Assembly (NCBI GenBank): GCA_025331125.1
Contig: JAOALB010000105.1
Span: 1-64,000 of the forward strand
Origin: Mycogone perniciosa
Taxonomy: Eukaryota; Ascomycota; Sordariomycetes; Hypocreales; Hypocreaceae
Reading direction: 5' to 3'
DNA: 64,000 bases
A program made the translations under genes and the position numbers. The notes under the pieces are model-generated. The model was not told where the DNA came from and searched no databases. It saw only the letters and a program-made list of their open reading frames with translations. Positions 1 through 11,108 of this stretch are shown here, piece by piece. Positions within the stretch are counted from its first letter, which is position 1, and every line of letters begins with the position of its first letter.

Positions 1-59
<59 letters not shown>
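1..59. repeat. Poly-C homopolymer at window edge
   Basis: Bases 1-59 are all C, followed directly by ordinary mixed sequence. Fungal telomere repeats are usually TTAGGG/CCCTAA, so this is not a telomere. The likeliest explanation is a sequencing or assembly artefact at a contig end, although a true homopolymer cannot be excluded from sequence alone. Confidence 0.85.
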
Positions 60-428
60 ACATGTGTCGCAATATGACGAGGAAAACATAATAGAGGGCA
101 TTGTAATACGTTAAGATGTCAGGCTCTTTTTTTCCTTGCTGGAGCCTTCTTCTAACTATTCACTTTAGTCGAAGCTGAGAACACTTGCGGCTTTGGCACA
201 TCACCACCATGAACATGATTCTTGAACTATCATGTGAAGTATGAATTCCAGAACTCGCTCGTCTACATTAGACGTTGATACAACCCCAAACTCCATAACC
301 TAGATAAAGCCTGACAAAACCACCAAGATGAACTCCTAATCTCCCACCTTATAATGTACACGCACTACGGCCCATCTACCATGATGTCAATCGGGGTATC
401 TCTGCTCCAAACATTCCAATCACCACAC
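60..428. other. Non-coding flank downstream of the TMEM135-like gene
   Basis: Mixed sequence with no supported reading frame. It lies 3' of the minus-strand gene that ends at 429, so it should hold that gene's 3' UTR and terminator. No clear poly(A) signal or repeat is visible. Confidence 0.4.
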
Positions 429-2324
429 TCACTCATCCTTCTCCTTACCCTCCATATCCTCCTCACTCTCATCCTCTACAGCCCAATCTCTCCATTCCTC
501 ACCCCTCACCCAGCTCACACCCTTACGCCATGGACTCTCCCGAATCGCCCTCGCATCCCGCTCGTAAACCACACCCGTCACCATCAAGGCCAGGACAAAC
601 ACCCACACATCTCCGCCCTTCATGGCCTTCCACCAGCGGCGCTTGACGCCCACCTTCCACAAGCTGTCGACGCTGACGCGTGCGCTGTAGAGGAAGACGC
701 TTCGGCCATGGCGACGCTCAACCCACGCCCACAGACCAGCGAAGAAGCCGCCGAGGAAGAAGCGCTGTGTGGCGAGGACATGTCGCGGCAGGTATTGCTG
801 GAAGAAGCAGATGGATGCCCAGGCGGTGGAGATGGCGCCCGTGGTGAAAGTAGACATGCGCAAGGCGCGAGCGATGATTTTGCGAATGGTGGCGACGGGA
901 TAGTTGTAGAGGGTGCGGAAAGAGGGCAGGACAGTCATAGCAGAGAAGAAGAGCAAGAAGAGGCGCGTCATGGGCGGGAAGGAGTTGAGCCAGAAGGTGA
1001 GGTAGGTTCGGAGACACGATGGATCGGAGGGATGGAGGGTCGCGCAGGAGAGAGAGGTGATGAGCGGGTGAGCCTGGGAGCTCAATGGCGAGACGGTGGT
1101 GAGACTTGGTGGGAGGACTTCTTTGTTGGGGAACATAATAGGCGAGATGTAGGCTCTGGTCAAGTGTTAGTTAAAGAGCCGCCACGGGCGATGATGATGG
1201 ACCAGGGGTCTCAACTTACGGCCAGTTAAGCCGAGCCATCTCCCCAAGGCTGTCGACGATCTGCGACGTACGAGGCCACTTCAGGTTGATGGGGTAGTTC
1301 TGCGGTCGTGGGTGCAGATATGCAGATGAATGCTTAAAGATCCAGTCCCCATACTCCTAGTTATCCCCAAATCAGCATCCGATGGCATAGTAACCAGCAC
1401 CTTGCTCAGACAACAAATACTTACCGTTGGAAAGCAATCCTGGTCAAAGATGCAGGCTTGAAGCAACTGTCCAAAGGCCAAAGGCTGGAGCATCCAACTC
1501 CCAAACCACCAAGGCCGCTCGCGCGGCTTTCCGTTCTTGGTTCCCCAGATAACGCCCTCCATCTCGCAGACGTTCCATCCAAACTCGAGGGCGCGGAACA
1601 TGGTATAGATGGCAATACTGAGACGCATCTGCTGCGACGGATAGATGCCCAGGGCAAGACCGGCCAGTGATGCGCCGATCGCGGGAGCGAATGGCGATGT
1701 GAGTGTCGCACTTGTGCGCGGATTCCGCCGTCGAAAGGGCTCAGCCTGCGGATCCATAAGGTGGGCGCGTAGTCGGGTCAGGAATCTGAAGAGGATGCGG
1801 TAGAGGAAGAGAATGGTCGATAGAGACAAGGAGAGTCTCAGGGCCGAAGACTTGTAGAACGGCTGTTTCTGCCCATTTCCGCCCGAGCTGTGGTTCACGC
1901 ATCTCCGTCAGCATTCGTATTCGCGCGACAATCTGATAGAGCCAACTCACTCCTTATCCCGCAGCTTCCGCATCACAGTATCCCATCCCTTCATGCCCAG
2001 CCATGTCGCCGCAAACACACGCAGTGCGTGCCGCACCGCTTTGGCGTTGTAGTCATCGCCTCCCTTCTTCGATGGTTGCAGGGCCTTCTCAACACTGCTC
2101 GGGCTCGGGGTCGCGCGACGAAGGACTCGCGATCGGGAGAGGATGTATTTGTGCAGGGTCGCGTACTCGCGCGCGGAGATGGTGTACCGCAGAGTGTTTC
2201 GAAGGACAGGATCGGGGCCCGAGGCTGAGGCGATTGCTGCCCCAGAGCCTGAGCCTGAGCCTGAGCCCAACGCGGTCCCTTTCGCGGCTGGAGCGGATCG
2301 CTGGCTGTCGGCTCGAAACGCCAT
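429..2324 (-). CDS. TMEM135-like integral membrane protein
   Basis: Four exons on the minus strand: 2324-1951, 1887-1425, 1356-1220 and 1155-429, giving about 566 residues. Introns have GTGAGT or GTAAGT donors, and phases agree at every junction. The N-terminus holds a Gly/Ser repeat (from GAGCCT repeats) and a conserved LHKYILSRSRVLRR segment. The middle has hydrophobic stretches (SLSTILFLYRILF; GASLAGLALGIYPSQQ). The C-terminal part has a Cys pair in CATLHPSDPSC, a hydrophobic FLLFFSAMTVLP stretch and a GGFFAGLWAWVERRHGR segment. These resemble fungal relatives of transmembrane protein 135, a Tim17-like-fold family linked in animals to peroxisomes and mitochondria. The family call rests on motif recognition only. 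The in-frame ATG at 2324 is used because no upstream ATG in frame is preferable. Confidence 0.7.
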
Positions 2325-2810
2325 TGTGGGTGTTCGCGTATTGGCGTAGGATTCGCAGAAGATATCGTAGCAGTAGCAGTATCAGTATCTCGAGGCTCAA
2401 GGCTCGAGTTCGGGGGTTGCGCGATGCCAATGTGATGCGATGAGGGTATATGGCATCAGCAGCAGCAGTAGCAGCAGCAGCACAAGCTCATTATCAGCAG
2501 CAACTAGGCAGCAAAGCAGCTACTTTCTTACTCGCCGCCCGCTGTGGCGCCCGCAAATCAATCAAATCAACCGGATGATTATCGTCGCGCGCAAAGGGAA
2601 GAAGAGGGACTGTGATGGCTGCGATTTGCCCCACGAGCGCGGTTGAAGGAGTGACAAGACAAGACAAGAAGACGCTTGTTTGCCCCAGTATGTTCGGGGA
2701 AAAGAAACGTTGGTTTGATATAATAAGTTGCAAGGGAAAGACATGTGGAATGAGATGGGGCAAATTGGCACGTTCATGAGAAATGAGCCGGGAGGATGCT
2801 AAGCCTAATA

Positions 2811-2918
2811 TTCGTACTAATACTACGAACTACGAGTACTACTACGGAATACTTCTACTACTACTAGTACTACTAAGGTAGGAGTAGTAGCAGTACTAGT
2901 ACGGAGTACGGAGTACTA
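2811..2918. repeat. TAC/GTA-rich cluster with TACGGAGTA motifs
   Basis: A run of TACTAC/AGTAGT trinucleotides ends in two overlapping TACGGAGTA units. It belongs to the dispersed motif family found in most spacers of this window. Confidence 0.75.
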
Positions 2919-3107
2919 TAGCCATGAAAGCCTCGGCTCCCGCGTCATGGCCAAGCAGGGATTCCCCGCTCAGAGCTCCATCGGCCCAGTTTCTGCTCTC
3001 CATTTCCTCCTCAGCAAATGCGCAATGCTTGTGAAGATGACGGGGAGAGCCGTTTTAGACAAGTGCCTACTATTTCGTGCATATCGAGCCCCGTCTCTTG
3101 CTGTTCT

Positions 3108-3206
3108 TGGTAATAGTATTACGAGTACTCCGTAATAGTATTTATTACGTCGCGTGTCGAGTCAAATACGAAGTAATACGGAGTAGTACGGAGTATGGAG
3201 TAGGCA
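3108..3206. repeat. TACGGAGTA/TACTCCGTA motif cluster
   Basis: This cluster holds ACTCCGTA, a TACGAAGTA variant and three near-consecutive CGGAGTA or TGGAGTA units. It is the second such cluster in the same spacer. Confidence 0.75.
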
Positions 3207-3586
3207 TACAAGTGCTACTCCGTTTTCCGTTTTCCGCATTACCAGATTAGGGCATATGCACTCCGTATTACTCGTAGATACCAAGCAATCAACATATCAA
3301 CGCACTGCTCATCAATATTGAATGGATCCTACCTACCGTAGCCACAATTCTCCCAATCCCTTTTTTCTCTGCCCTATCCGGTACTCCAAAGAGCATCACA
3401 ATGCTCCTGATTTTCATTTCAACCATGCCAACACCGATACACGATTCACTAGTATTACCCATCCCCATCCCATATTTGCCCCTCGTTGACCGCAAGCCCC
3501 CCGCACCAGATACCCATCTTGATGCCTACACCAAAAGACTTCATCAAACGGCATATCTCGTATTACCTCTTACATCCTCCCTAATA

Positions 3587-3614
3587 CCAACCAACCAACC
3601 AACCAACCAACCAA

Positions 3615-3645
<31 letters not shown>

Positions 3646-3648
3646 ACC
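3587..3648. repeat. (CCAA)n(CCAG)n tetranucleotide microsatellite
   Basis: A CCAA run of about seven units passes into a CCAG run of about seven units and ends in CCAACC. The switch between related units looks like one tract with a base change that then spread. Confidence 0.9.
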
Positions 3649-4152
3649 ATCCCCCCTTTCCCCCTTTCCCACCTGATCCGGTCCCAGCTCCATCATACAC
3701 ATACAGTAATGGCACTCTCCTGGTCCATTTCCTCAAGGGCCCTTCCCAGACCCGGCCTCAACATCCATCCCCAACACCCGCCGAGCGAGAAAATTACCAA
3801 GAGCACTCTGAATACCCGGCCATGCCTTTGCTCTTTCCAGCGTGTCCCCATACTAGTACCAACTTGCAAAAGTCGCAGAAAAGAATCGCACACATAACTG
3901 GGGCGCGCATTCACGCAGCCGCCTTCCGGCTTTCCCCTTTTCTCCACCTGAACCAAACTAGTCATCAAAATGCTAAATGGCTGAGCGTTGCAAGATATTC
4001 CGGCGCCTGCCAAGCCTAAAAGCCGGCATTTCTGTGTAAGCAAAGGTCGAATTCGAACAAGTACTTTTAGCTATGATGCAAAATGCTCGATCAGAGTTTT
4101 GCCAACTCGTCGAGATGCGTGTCATCAATCGTTAATGGTAGCTGTGATGCTA

Positions 4153-6787
4153 TCATGGATACTCGGCAACGGAGCCACTCTGAGGCTCCATCAACGGAAC
4201 CCACTTACGAGCCAGACAAGGCCCATCTGCGTTACCATAGGGCAACATCTCCTCCTGCCATCCCAGTGCATTCCATCGACCCAAGTCTCGCGGCTCTGGG
4301 CTGCGTAAGCCTGCCCGAATCATCTCAGCATCAGGGACTCTGTCGGCAAGCACGGCCTCCAAAGCCCGGTGACGCCGCGCTTCACGCTCATCAACCGCAG
4401 CCTTAATGATGCGGTAGCGGGACTCAGCGTTTGCCCAGCCATTGACATTACCCGATCCAGAGGACTCAAGAATCATCTTGAGCTGAGTGAAGGGAATGTC
4501 GGGGAGAATGCGAGCCAGAATCGTGTATGATACTGGTTGAGCTTGGCGCGTAGCTTTGGGTGTCTCCGTTACCGATCCGTTCTTACCCTCGGTGAAAGAC
4601 ATGTCGCCAAACTGAATGCCGCTGAGCTTTTGAGGGCGTCGTCCCCTACCCAGCTGCACAGAGGATGCTTCAATGGGTGCTGGCACAACTGCCTTGGGTA
4701 CAGTTGGAGTTTGCATTGAAGGTAATGGAGGGTGAGCGGGCAGTCTTGCGTACGACAAAGGCTCCGCTGCCTCGTTGTCGAGGTTGAAGTGAGAGGGGAA
4801 GTTATGGACGATGAAAGTGACGATAGCATTGAGCAGAATGCCAGATCCTTCACCATATTTGTGCGCCTCGTGGGCACCCTTATCGCTATACCCATCCAAT
4901 GCAAACTCTAGAGCTCGCTCTAGTGTCTGCCAACCCAAAAGATGGGTTGCCACTTCACAGCCACGTCGAATGACAGCGCTCCAATCAAGGAGATGGCCAG
5001 CAGCAGCATACGAGATGGCAAAGTCGAATTGGTCGTTGACTGATCCAGCGTCAGTCACGTCACCCGACTCCATGCCATTACGTCGCGGGGGAGCGTGTAG
5101 AAGCGGCAGGCCATAAAGACGCTGCACAGCCATGTAGAACGAGTCCGAGCGAATCCATTTACTTTCAGTTTCCAGAAGAAGAGTCTGGAGAGAAGTAGGA
5201 GACGCCTGGAATGCCTGCTTCCGCAGAAGGTTGAAGAGCTGGAAACTGCGAGCGAAGATGAAGCGATGGCCAGGGATCCGAACTGGCGCCGCTCTATCGT
5301 CAGTGTATCGAAGTTCCAGCGTACAATCAGCAAGCTCCGGGGAAGCAAACTGCTGCTGCAGATATCCAAGAAGGCCATCGGCGTTGTCACCAGGAGACAT
5401 CATGTGGGGGGGAAGGCCTGGGTTGGGCATCATCGGCGGGTACTCTGGGGGCCCAAACATCCTACCCTGATGGTTCTGGACTTGAACATCGTCGCCAGGT
5501 CCAGCAGTGCCATTACGAAGAGCCCCAGGCGGATACTGGTTATACATGCCGCCATCTTCAGCATGAGCTGATGATTGAGAGTCGTGGAAGCTGTGCGGAG
5601 TCGACGGCCCAAGTGTATTGCCAAAGGGAGGGTATGAGTCCATCGGTCCATAGGCCACCGCAGGCCTGCCATAGTTGTCGAAGCTTGTAACCGGCATCAT
5701 CTCTGCACCGTATGGCATCATCGGAGGAAATCCGCTCCCGCTATGATGCACCATGTGAGGTGGACGTCCATCAGGAACCGGCATTCCAGGGGGCGGAGCG
5801 ATGCCTCCGGAGTGTGGAGGTGCGGGCGACGAGCTTTGCGAGTCATGGAAGGCACCGAAATGGACGCTGCCATTGCTCGGGTGTGCCTGGTGCATATGAG
5901 GGGGGCCATTTGGCATGGGCGGCCTGTGACCTCGAGACATATCCCCATTCGCCACGATGCCCATCGGCCGGTTCGCAGGCTGGAACGGCGGAGGCATCTG
6001 ATATCGTGTGGGAGATCTCGATGGAGGTGGTTGAGACAAGGCAAGCGTTGTAGAGGGATGTTGCACTAAAAATCATACTCATCAACACCATGTACCACTC
6101 GGATTTCAACAGTGTGGAAGCTCACCTGATTTGGGCTGGGGCTCGCTCTTGGCAGCAGCGGCAGCGGCAGCAGCAGCAGTGCCGTGAAATTTTGTCGGTG
6201 ACTCGGTGGGAGGTTCAGGGATAGCTTGCGGAGCTGGGTCCTCAGCCTTGGACAATCCGATAGCTCCAACAGGAGTGATCCCAGTATGGTTAGCAGTAGC
6301 TTGGCTGCCAGCTACAGTGGGCCCGTTGGTGGTGGGTAAAGGTTCGATGGAACCGACAACTACAAATCCCCCGCCTTGGTCAGTCATCAACTTTGCCCAC
6401 GAGTGAACGAGGTACTTCTTAAGTCGCTGAATGTACACATGCATGTGGCTTACCATCAATCTGCTGGGAGCTCGTATCTGCACTATTGACGTGATTCGAT
6501 TCTGGTCCGTTTGCCAGTAGTGACTCAGTAGCATGGGGTGTTGCCTCAGTGAAAACAGGTGAGGCTCGTTCCGCGTTGTCCGCACTGATTTCCCGGGTGC
6601 CGTGGGAGTTGTGCTTGTTTTCTTCGGGCTCGATGGTGGTCGGGACTTGGGCCGCTGCGGGAGCTGTTGCTGCTGCTGCTGCTGCCTGACGCTTCACGTA
6701 CGGCAGCGGAATGGCGGGCATAACGGTTTTGGGGGCCTGTTTTGCAGGCTTGCGAGGCCTCGCAGATCTAGCATTAACGGAGGCCAT
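4153..6787 (-). CDS. BTB/POZ domain protein with disordered N-terminus
   Basis: Three exons: 6787-6454 (donor GTAAGC), 6359-6126 (donor GTGAGC) and 6065-4153, with matching phases, giving about 826 residues. The start MASVNARSARPRK is basic and followed by Ala-rich low complexity. Residues about 190-420 are rich in Pro, Met, His and Gly (PPHM, PPMMP), a disordered pattern. A BTB/POZ fold follows at about 420-520: LADCTLEL, then IPGHRFIFARSFQLFNLL, corresponding to the usual D-x-x-l ... H+-vvla-S-s-F core. The C-terminal 300 residues contain hydrophobic conserved patches (HLLDWSAVIRRGCEVATHLL; YTILARILPDIPFTQLKMIL). BTB proteins act as oligomerising adaptors, often for Cul3 ligases or transcription. 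No zinc finger, BACK or Kelch repeat is obvious, so the role is unknown. Confidence 0.8.
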
Positions 6788-7943
6788 CTCGTCGATTCGA
6801 TGTCGATATCGATAGCAGTCACGGTCGAAGTCGCAATCGCAGGGCAAGGGCCGTGAGCCTGATCAAAATCCGGAGGTCGGCGAGGGGCAGGGGGAGGCCT
6901 GAAGATTCCGATCGCCCGCGCGCCAGGCCTGGATGACGATGCTGGAGATCTTGGCAAGAGGCATGAGTTCAGTCATGAGAGACTGCACCCGGTCAATGCC
7001 AGAAAACGTCGCCTTGGGGGCGGAGCAGATGGCGGACGTCTGTTGTGTTTGGCGTGGAGGGGAGGAGTTGGAAGAGGAGTTGTTCACCTCCCACTTGACT
7101 TGGCAGCTGGCATTGCGGTGATGACACAGAAAACCGGGCCAGCACAAGCAATTTTTTTTCCCCATTGAAACAGTCGATCCCCGCAAGCTGCAGCCTCTCC
7201 CACTTGGCGCTAGCAGGAGCAAACAACTGTCGGCTGAATGTCGGAAACAAACGCAACACAACGCGTATCGTTCATCAAACGGCAAACGGCTGCAAGCCAT
7301 TTACGTGCTACTGCTTCGTACATACTAGTATTAACGTTAAACCCGCATGCATCAATGTCAATCGTCGGTCAATCTATATTATTTAACGGAGTAGTTCCTA
7401 TTGGGATCCATGAACTTCGTACTTTAATTTGCAATTTTATGGGTGGCTTCTCCTCACAGTGCGATGAGGAGAGGTGGTGGTCTCATCTCACCTGTGATAC
7501 CACACCTTTTTCTACCTGGGCCTATATTACCCTGCATTCTGAGTAATAATAATAATAATATCAAATCGACAAACATTGTACTAGTAATACAAGCAGAAGT
7601 ACCCGTGTCTTATACTTTCTGGTCCGGCCTTCTTGGCGGTGGATGCGTGTTTGTTGAGATGGATGATATATTCCGAACTTCGTATAAACTCAAACATAGT
7701 AATACCTTCAGTCACATAGTAATTCCAGGCAATGCTGGCAACATCGACGATTACAATCCATTCCACCAGTAAACCAACCGAACCATCGTGTATACCCGAA
7801 AAACGCCATACCATACGTACACATACTCAAAACGCTAATCTTTGATTTGTTCCATCTGCCATTGGGTTTGGCCCGCAACTTTATCATCCGCTTCGCTGTT
7901 CTAAGAGGTGTTGAACCATGGCTGAAACCCATGTCCTTGATCA
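6788..7943. other. Intergenic spacer between BTB gene and UBC6
   Basis: A 1.15 kb spacer holding the BTB promoter/5' UTR and the UBC6 3' end. It includes a short AAT run (about 7544-7561) and a poly-T stretch near 7152. No supported gene. Confidence 0.5.
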
Positions 7944-8860
7944 TTACGCGAAACTCCCCTCGCCGCTCACCAGTCTCGCGATGAGCACATAGATGAAAAT
8001 CGCAGCTCCCGCAACAAGAAGCTTGTTACGGTAAAGCCAACCACGCCCGGCATCCCGCTGCTGAACAACAGCATCTACTACAGCCTGGGTCTGGTGTCCA
8101 CTAGACGCAGCGATGCCCAGTTGAGGTCCGCATGAGGAGCCGTTCTCATCCGCCCGGCTGCCCGTTGCTGCATCTATTTTGTTTTTCTTAATCCACTCCC
8201 AATTCTCAAGATCGACCTCTGGCCATTCGGCACGAAATTTGGCCCCGCCGTCGCCTGCCTTGACATTACCCTTTGTTGCAACACTGCCTTTGGCCTGTGA
8301 GCCACCACCAGTAGAGTTCCACCAGCGCGATCGCGAGGCAAGGTATTTCCGCTCGGTGGCGCTGGTCGAAACTGAACCGGTGGTCATCTCATCACTCGTC
8401 ATGAAGGATAGCAGGCCGATCAGGATGGTCGAGACTTCCCACGCCGGGTTGAACGATTTTGGATGGAAGTCTGATATAGAAAGACAGAGTCTTGTGGATG
8501 GCTGGAATCGTCCGGATGGGGTGTGCATTCGAATGGCTGGCGGCGCAAACGGATAGTTCGGGGGGAATATCAACGTCCCCCAGTATTGTCCTCCATGATA
8601 AGGCGTATCTTCCGGTCCAGTGATTATATAGTGCCACCTGGAGATTGAAATTAGTGCAATGGTCGGATTGTCAGTGTTGATCGTAACGCACTCAAGAATA
8701 TTAGACTCGGAGGGGTGGGCAGTGATGTACGGGGGCGGATTCTCGGAGATGGACTTGTATTCGCGCGTTAACTAGCCATGGCTGTCAGTGATTTCGGTCG
8801 AATCAAAGGCCTATACACAATGTGAAGGCGTACCCGCTTATGTGCTGCTTTGCTGGCCAT
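7944..8860 (-). CDS. UBC6: Ubiquitin-conjugating enzyme E2, ER tail-anchored (Ubc6)
   Basis: Three exons: 8860-8834 (nine codons), 8771-8692 and 8637-7944, giving 266 residues. Splicing reads MASKAAHKRLTREYKSI, the hallmark Ubc6 start. The UBC fold includes HYIITGPEDTPYHGGQYWG and FPPNYPFAPPAIRM. The predicted catalytic Cys is C87 in RLCLSISDFHP, the number known for yeast Ubc6, with the HPxxFNPAW segment typical of Ubc6 following. A linker of about 100 residues leads to a single C-terminal membrane segment (residues about 243-261, LLVAGAAIFIYVLIARLV), the tail anchor that holds the enzyme in the ER membrane facing the cytosol. Known family role: ubiquitin transfer with Doa10 and related ligases in ER-associated degradation. 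It is transcribed divergently from SAM50. Confidence 0.95.
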
Positions 8861-9378
8861 TGCCTCGGCGGTTTGGAGATAGTGACGATGATGCTACAAG
8901 GGGGATGATCGGAGGGTGGAATAGTCGCGTGCGTGGATCCTTCAAGCCGAACAGCCGCCCTATTTCACAGAATGAAAAAATACGACTCCAAGTGGAGGAA
9001 GATGCAGACGCTAGAATGGCGTTTCGGATGAAGATGGATAATACTAGATGCAAATGGTTTGTTTGGCAGATGTAGGCTCAGGAAGGGCAACAGTGGATAG
9101 AGTGGCTTAGGCGGGAGTTACTGGAGAGTTTGGCTTGCGTCAGGGTTACGAGGATTAATACTCCGTACTCGTACTCGGTGTTTCGCACGCTTCCGGCACC
9201 TGGCACCTGGCACCAGCCACGTGGCTCATGCTTACCTACCCCTGTGCTTGAGCCACAGCTACGTGATGCCTTGGGCGAACTTCCGCAACGAGCCGATCGG
9301 GTTAGATCTCCCGACAACAATCGAATGCTCTGAGATTTGTCGCAAGCATACATACCACAGGGTAACAAAGGCGGGACA
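8861..9378. promoter_or_regulatory. Shared divergent promoter region of UBC6 and SAM50
   Basis: The 518 bases between the UBC6 and SAM50 start codons must contain both promoters. A TACTCCGTACTCGTAC motif of the dispersed family lies near 9158-9175. No TATA box is evident on either side. Whether the two genes are co-regulated is unknown. Confidence 0.55.
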
Positions 9379-11108
9379 ATGGCGCCAAACGCAGAATCGC
9401 CTCGGCGGCCAGTAAGTGCTTCCTATAGCAACATGTGTACACGGATTGCAGCATCTGACTCTCAAAGCCCGCAAGTCTCAGCAAACTGCATGGAGATACC
9501 CAGGACGTGCTGCAGGATGCCAGAGCAAGACCGGAATTTCAGAGTGCCGAGGATGAAGCCAAGGAGCAAAGGATAGCACAACTGGTACCGTCGAATTTGC
9601 TTCACGAGGATTGACATCCCTACTGACCCTGCCGCAAGATGGTGGACCAGATGTCCATGCCCATGACGGTCAACGAAGTATCAGTAACTGGGGCCAAAAA
9701 CATTCGACGAGGATTTCTCGACCCAATATTCCATCCTTTGCTTAGCAATAGCAAGGACCCGCCATATACTGTGGGCGATGTGCTATCAAGACTGCAGGAG
9801 GCGAGCACAAAACTCAGCGGGTTGCGTAGGTTTCCAATCAACATGCGGGGGATCAATTACACACTAACTGGACCAGAAATACTGAGAGAGCCTCCGCAGG
9901 TTTACCTATCCCAGTCACAACAAACCGACCCTTCGACAAGCCCTACTGATGTTGACATCTCCGTTGGACTTCGTGAACTCCCTCGCTTCAAGCTCCAAAC
10001 TGGCACAGACGTTGGAAACGGCGAGGGGTCCGCGTACGGGTCTCTGCTCTGGCGTAACATGTTTGGTGGAGCTGAGATGCTCACCTTGAATGCTAAATCG
10101 GGAACCCGTACACGGTCTGCGTACAGTGCGAACCTGAGTGCCCCTGTGCTAAGCAACCCGGACATGCGCATCTCTCTGGAGGGATTGTCATCAGCAGCGG
10201 AAAAGCCCTGGGCATCACATGAGGAGGTCCTCAAAAGCGGATCTGTACGGTTCTCCTGGCTCAACCTTGAACGAGATACGCACTCTGTCGAATATTCTGG
10301 CGCATGGCGACAAATAACGGGTCTTGCGGGAAACGCAAGTCCTACGATCAGGCAAGACGCGGGTGACAGCATCAAGAGTGCTATTAAGCACACGTTCTAC
10401 AGGGAGAGGCGTGATAACCCGCAGCTTCCACAAAGCGGCTACATGGTCCGGACGGGATTAGAACTTGCTGGTGTTGGACCCCTTGGTGGTGACGTGGCCT
10501 TCTCCAAAAGCGAGCTTGAGTTGGGTGGTGCTGTCCCTGTTCCTTTGCCTGGAATCAAAGAGCGAACGGGAATCTCTATTGGTGCAGGAATGAGAATGGG
10601 CATGCTTTGGCCACTCCCCCTGGGATATGATTTTGGAGGCAAAGCCCTCCCAAGCCGTCTGAATGACCGATTTTTGCTGGGTGGCCCGACGGACATTCGT
10701 GGCTTCCAGCTCGGCGGATTGGGGCCCCATGACGGTAAGGATTCTGTTGGTGGAGATGTGTTTGCTGCTGGCAGCATCAACATGCTTCTGCCATTACCCT
10801 ATAAAGGACCCGACTCTGGCCTCCGATTCCAGGTCTTTGCCAACGGTGGCGGCCTGGTAGCGCTGAAGGGCAGCGGCAAGTCCCGTGATACGTCCCAAGG
10901 TCTAGATGCAAGGACGGTCCGGCAAGGCATGGCCGGTGCCGTGGGGAGTCTGGTGACCAGTGTCCCGAGCAGGACGGTCGGCGTGGGGTTAGTTTATGCT
11001 CACCCTGTTGCCAGGTTTGAGCTCAACTTTAGCTTACCGCTGGTGATGAGGAGAGGGGAATTGGGGACTAAAGGATTCCACTTGGGAGTAGGAATCAACT
11101 TTCTGTAG
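9379..11108 (+). CDS. SAM50: Mitochondrial sorting and assembly machinery barrel Sam50/Tob55
   Basis: Three exons: 9379-9411 (MAPNAESPRRP), 9468-9584 and 9639-11108. All introns are phase 0, giving 539 residues. The order fits the Omp85/BamA family: an N-terminal POTRA-like region (MTVNEVSVTGAKNIRRGFLD through the NYTLTGP segment) followed by a C-terminal 16-strand barrel. Barrel signs are alternating hydrophobic strands, the conserved FLLGGPTDIRGFQ loop (the family's L6 RGF motif) and the terminal strand GFHLGVGINFL. Known role: insertion of beta-barrel proteins such as porin and Tom40 into the outer mitochondrial membrane. The start ATG in acaATGGCG is followed by a clean GTAAGT donor. It is slightly longer than yeast Sam50. 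Confidence 0.93.

Larger units (their letters stand above)
2325..4152. other. Intergenic spacer with microsatellites
   Basis: This 1.8 kb spacer separates two minus-strand genes, holding the promoter of the TMEM135-like gene and the 3' end of the BTB gene. It contains a CAG-type run (about 2455-2512), TAC/GTA-rich clusters with TACGGAGTA motifs (2811-2918 and 3108-3206) and a CCAA/CCAG run (3587-3648). Short frames in it are repeat-driven and show no conserved domain. Confidence 0.6.

Noticed and set aside
354..1229. 291-codon plus-strand frame opposite the TMEM135-like gene
   Set aside because: It is the antisense shadow of a well-supported membrane-protein exon; its composition (Glu/Gly-rich) mirrors the opposite strand.
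2440..2646. Ser-rich plus-strand frame over the CAG repeat
   Set aside because: The Ser run comes only from the trinucleotide repeat; there is no conserved sequence around it.
3401..3676. Plus-strand frame over the CCAA/CCAG repeat
   Set aside because: The TNQP/SQPA text is a translation of the microsatellite and not a protein signature.
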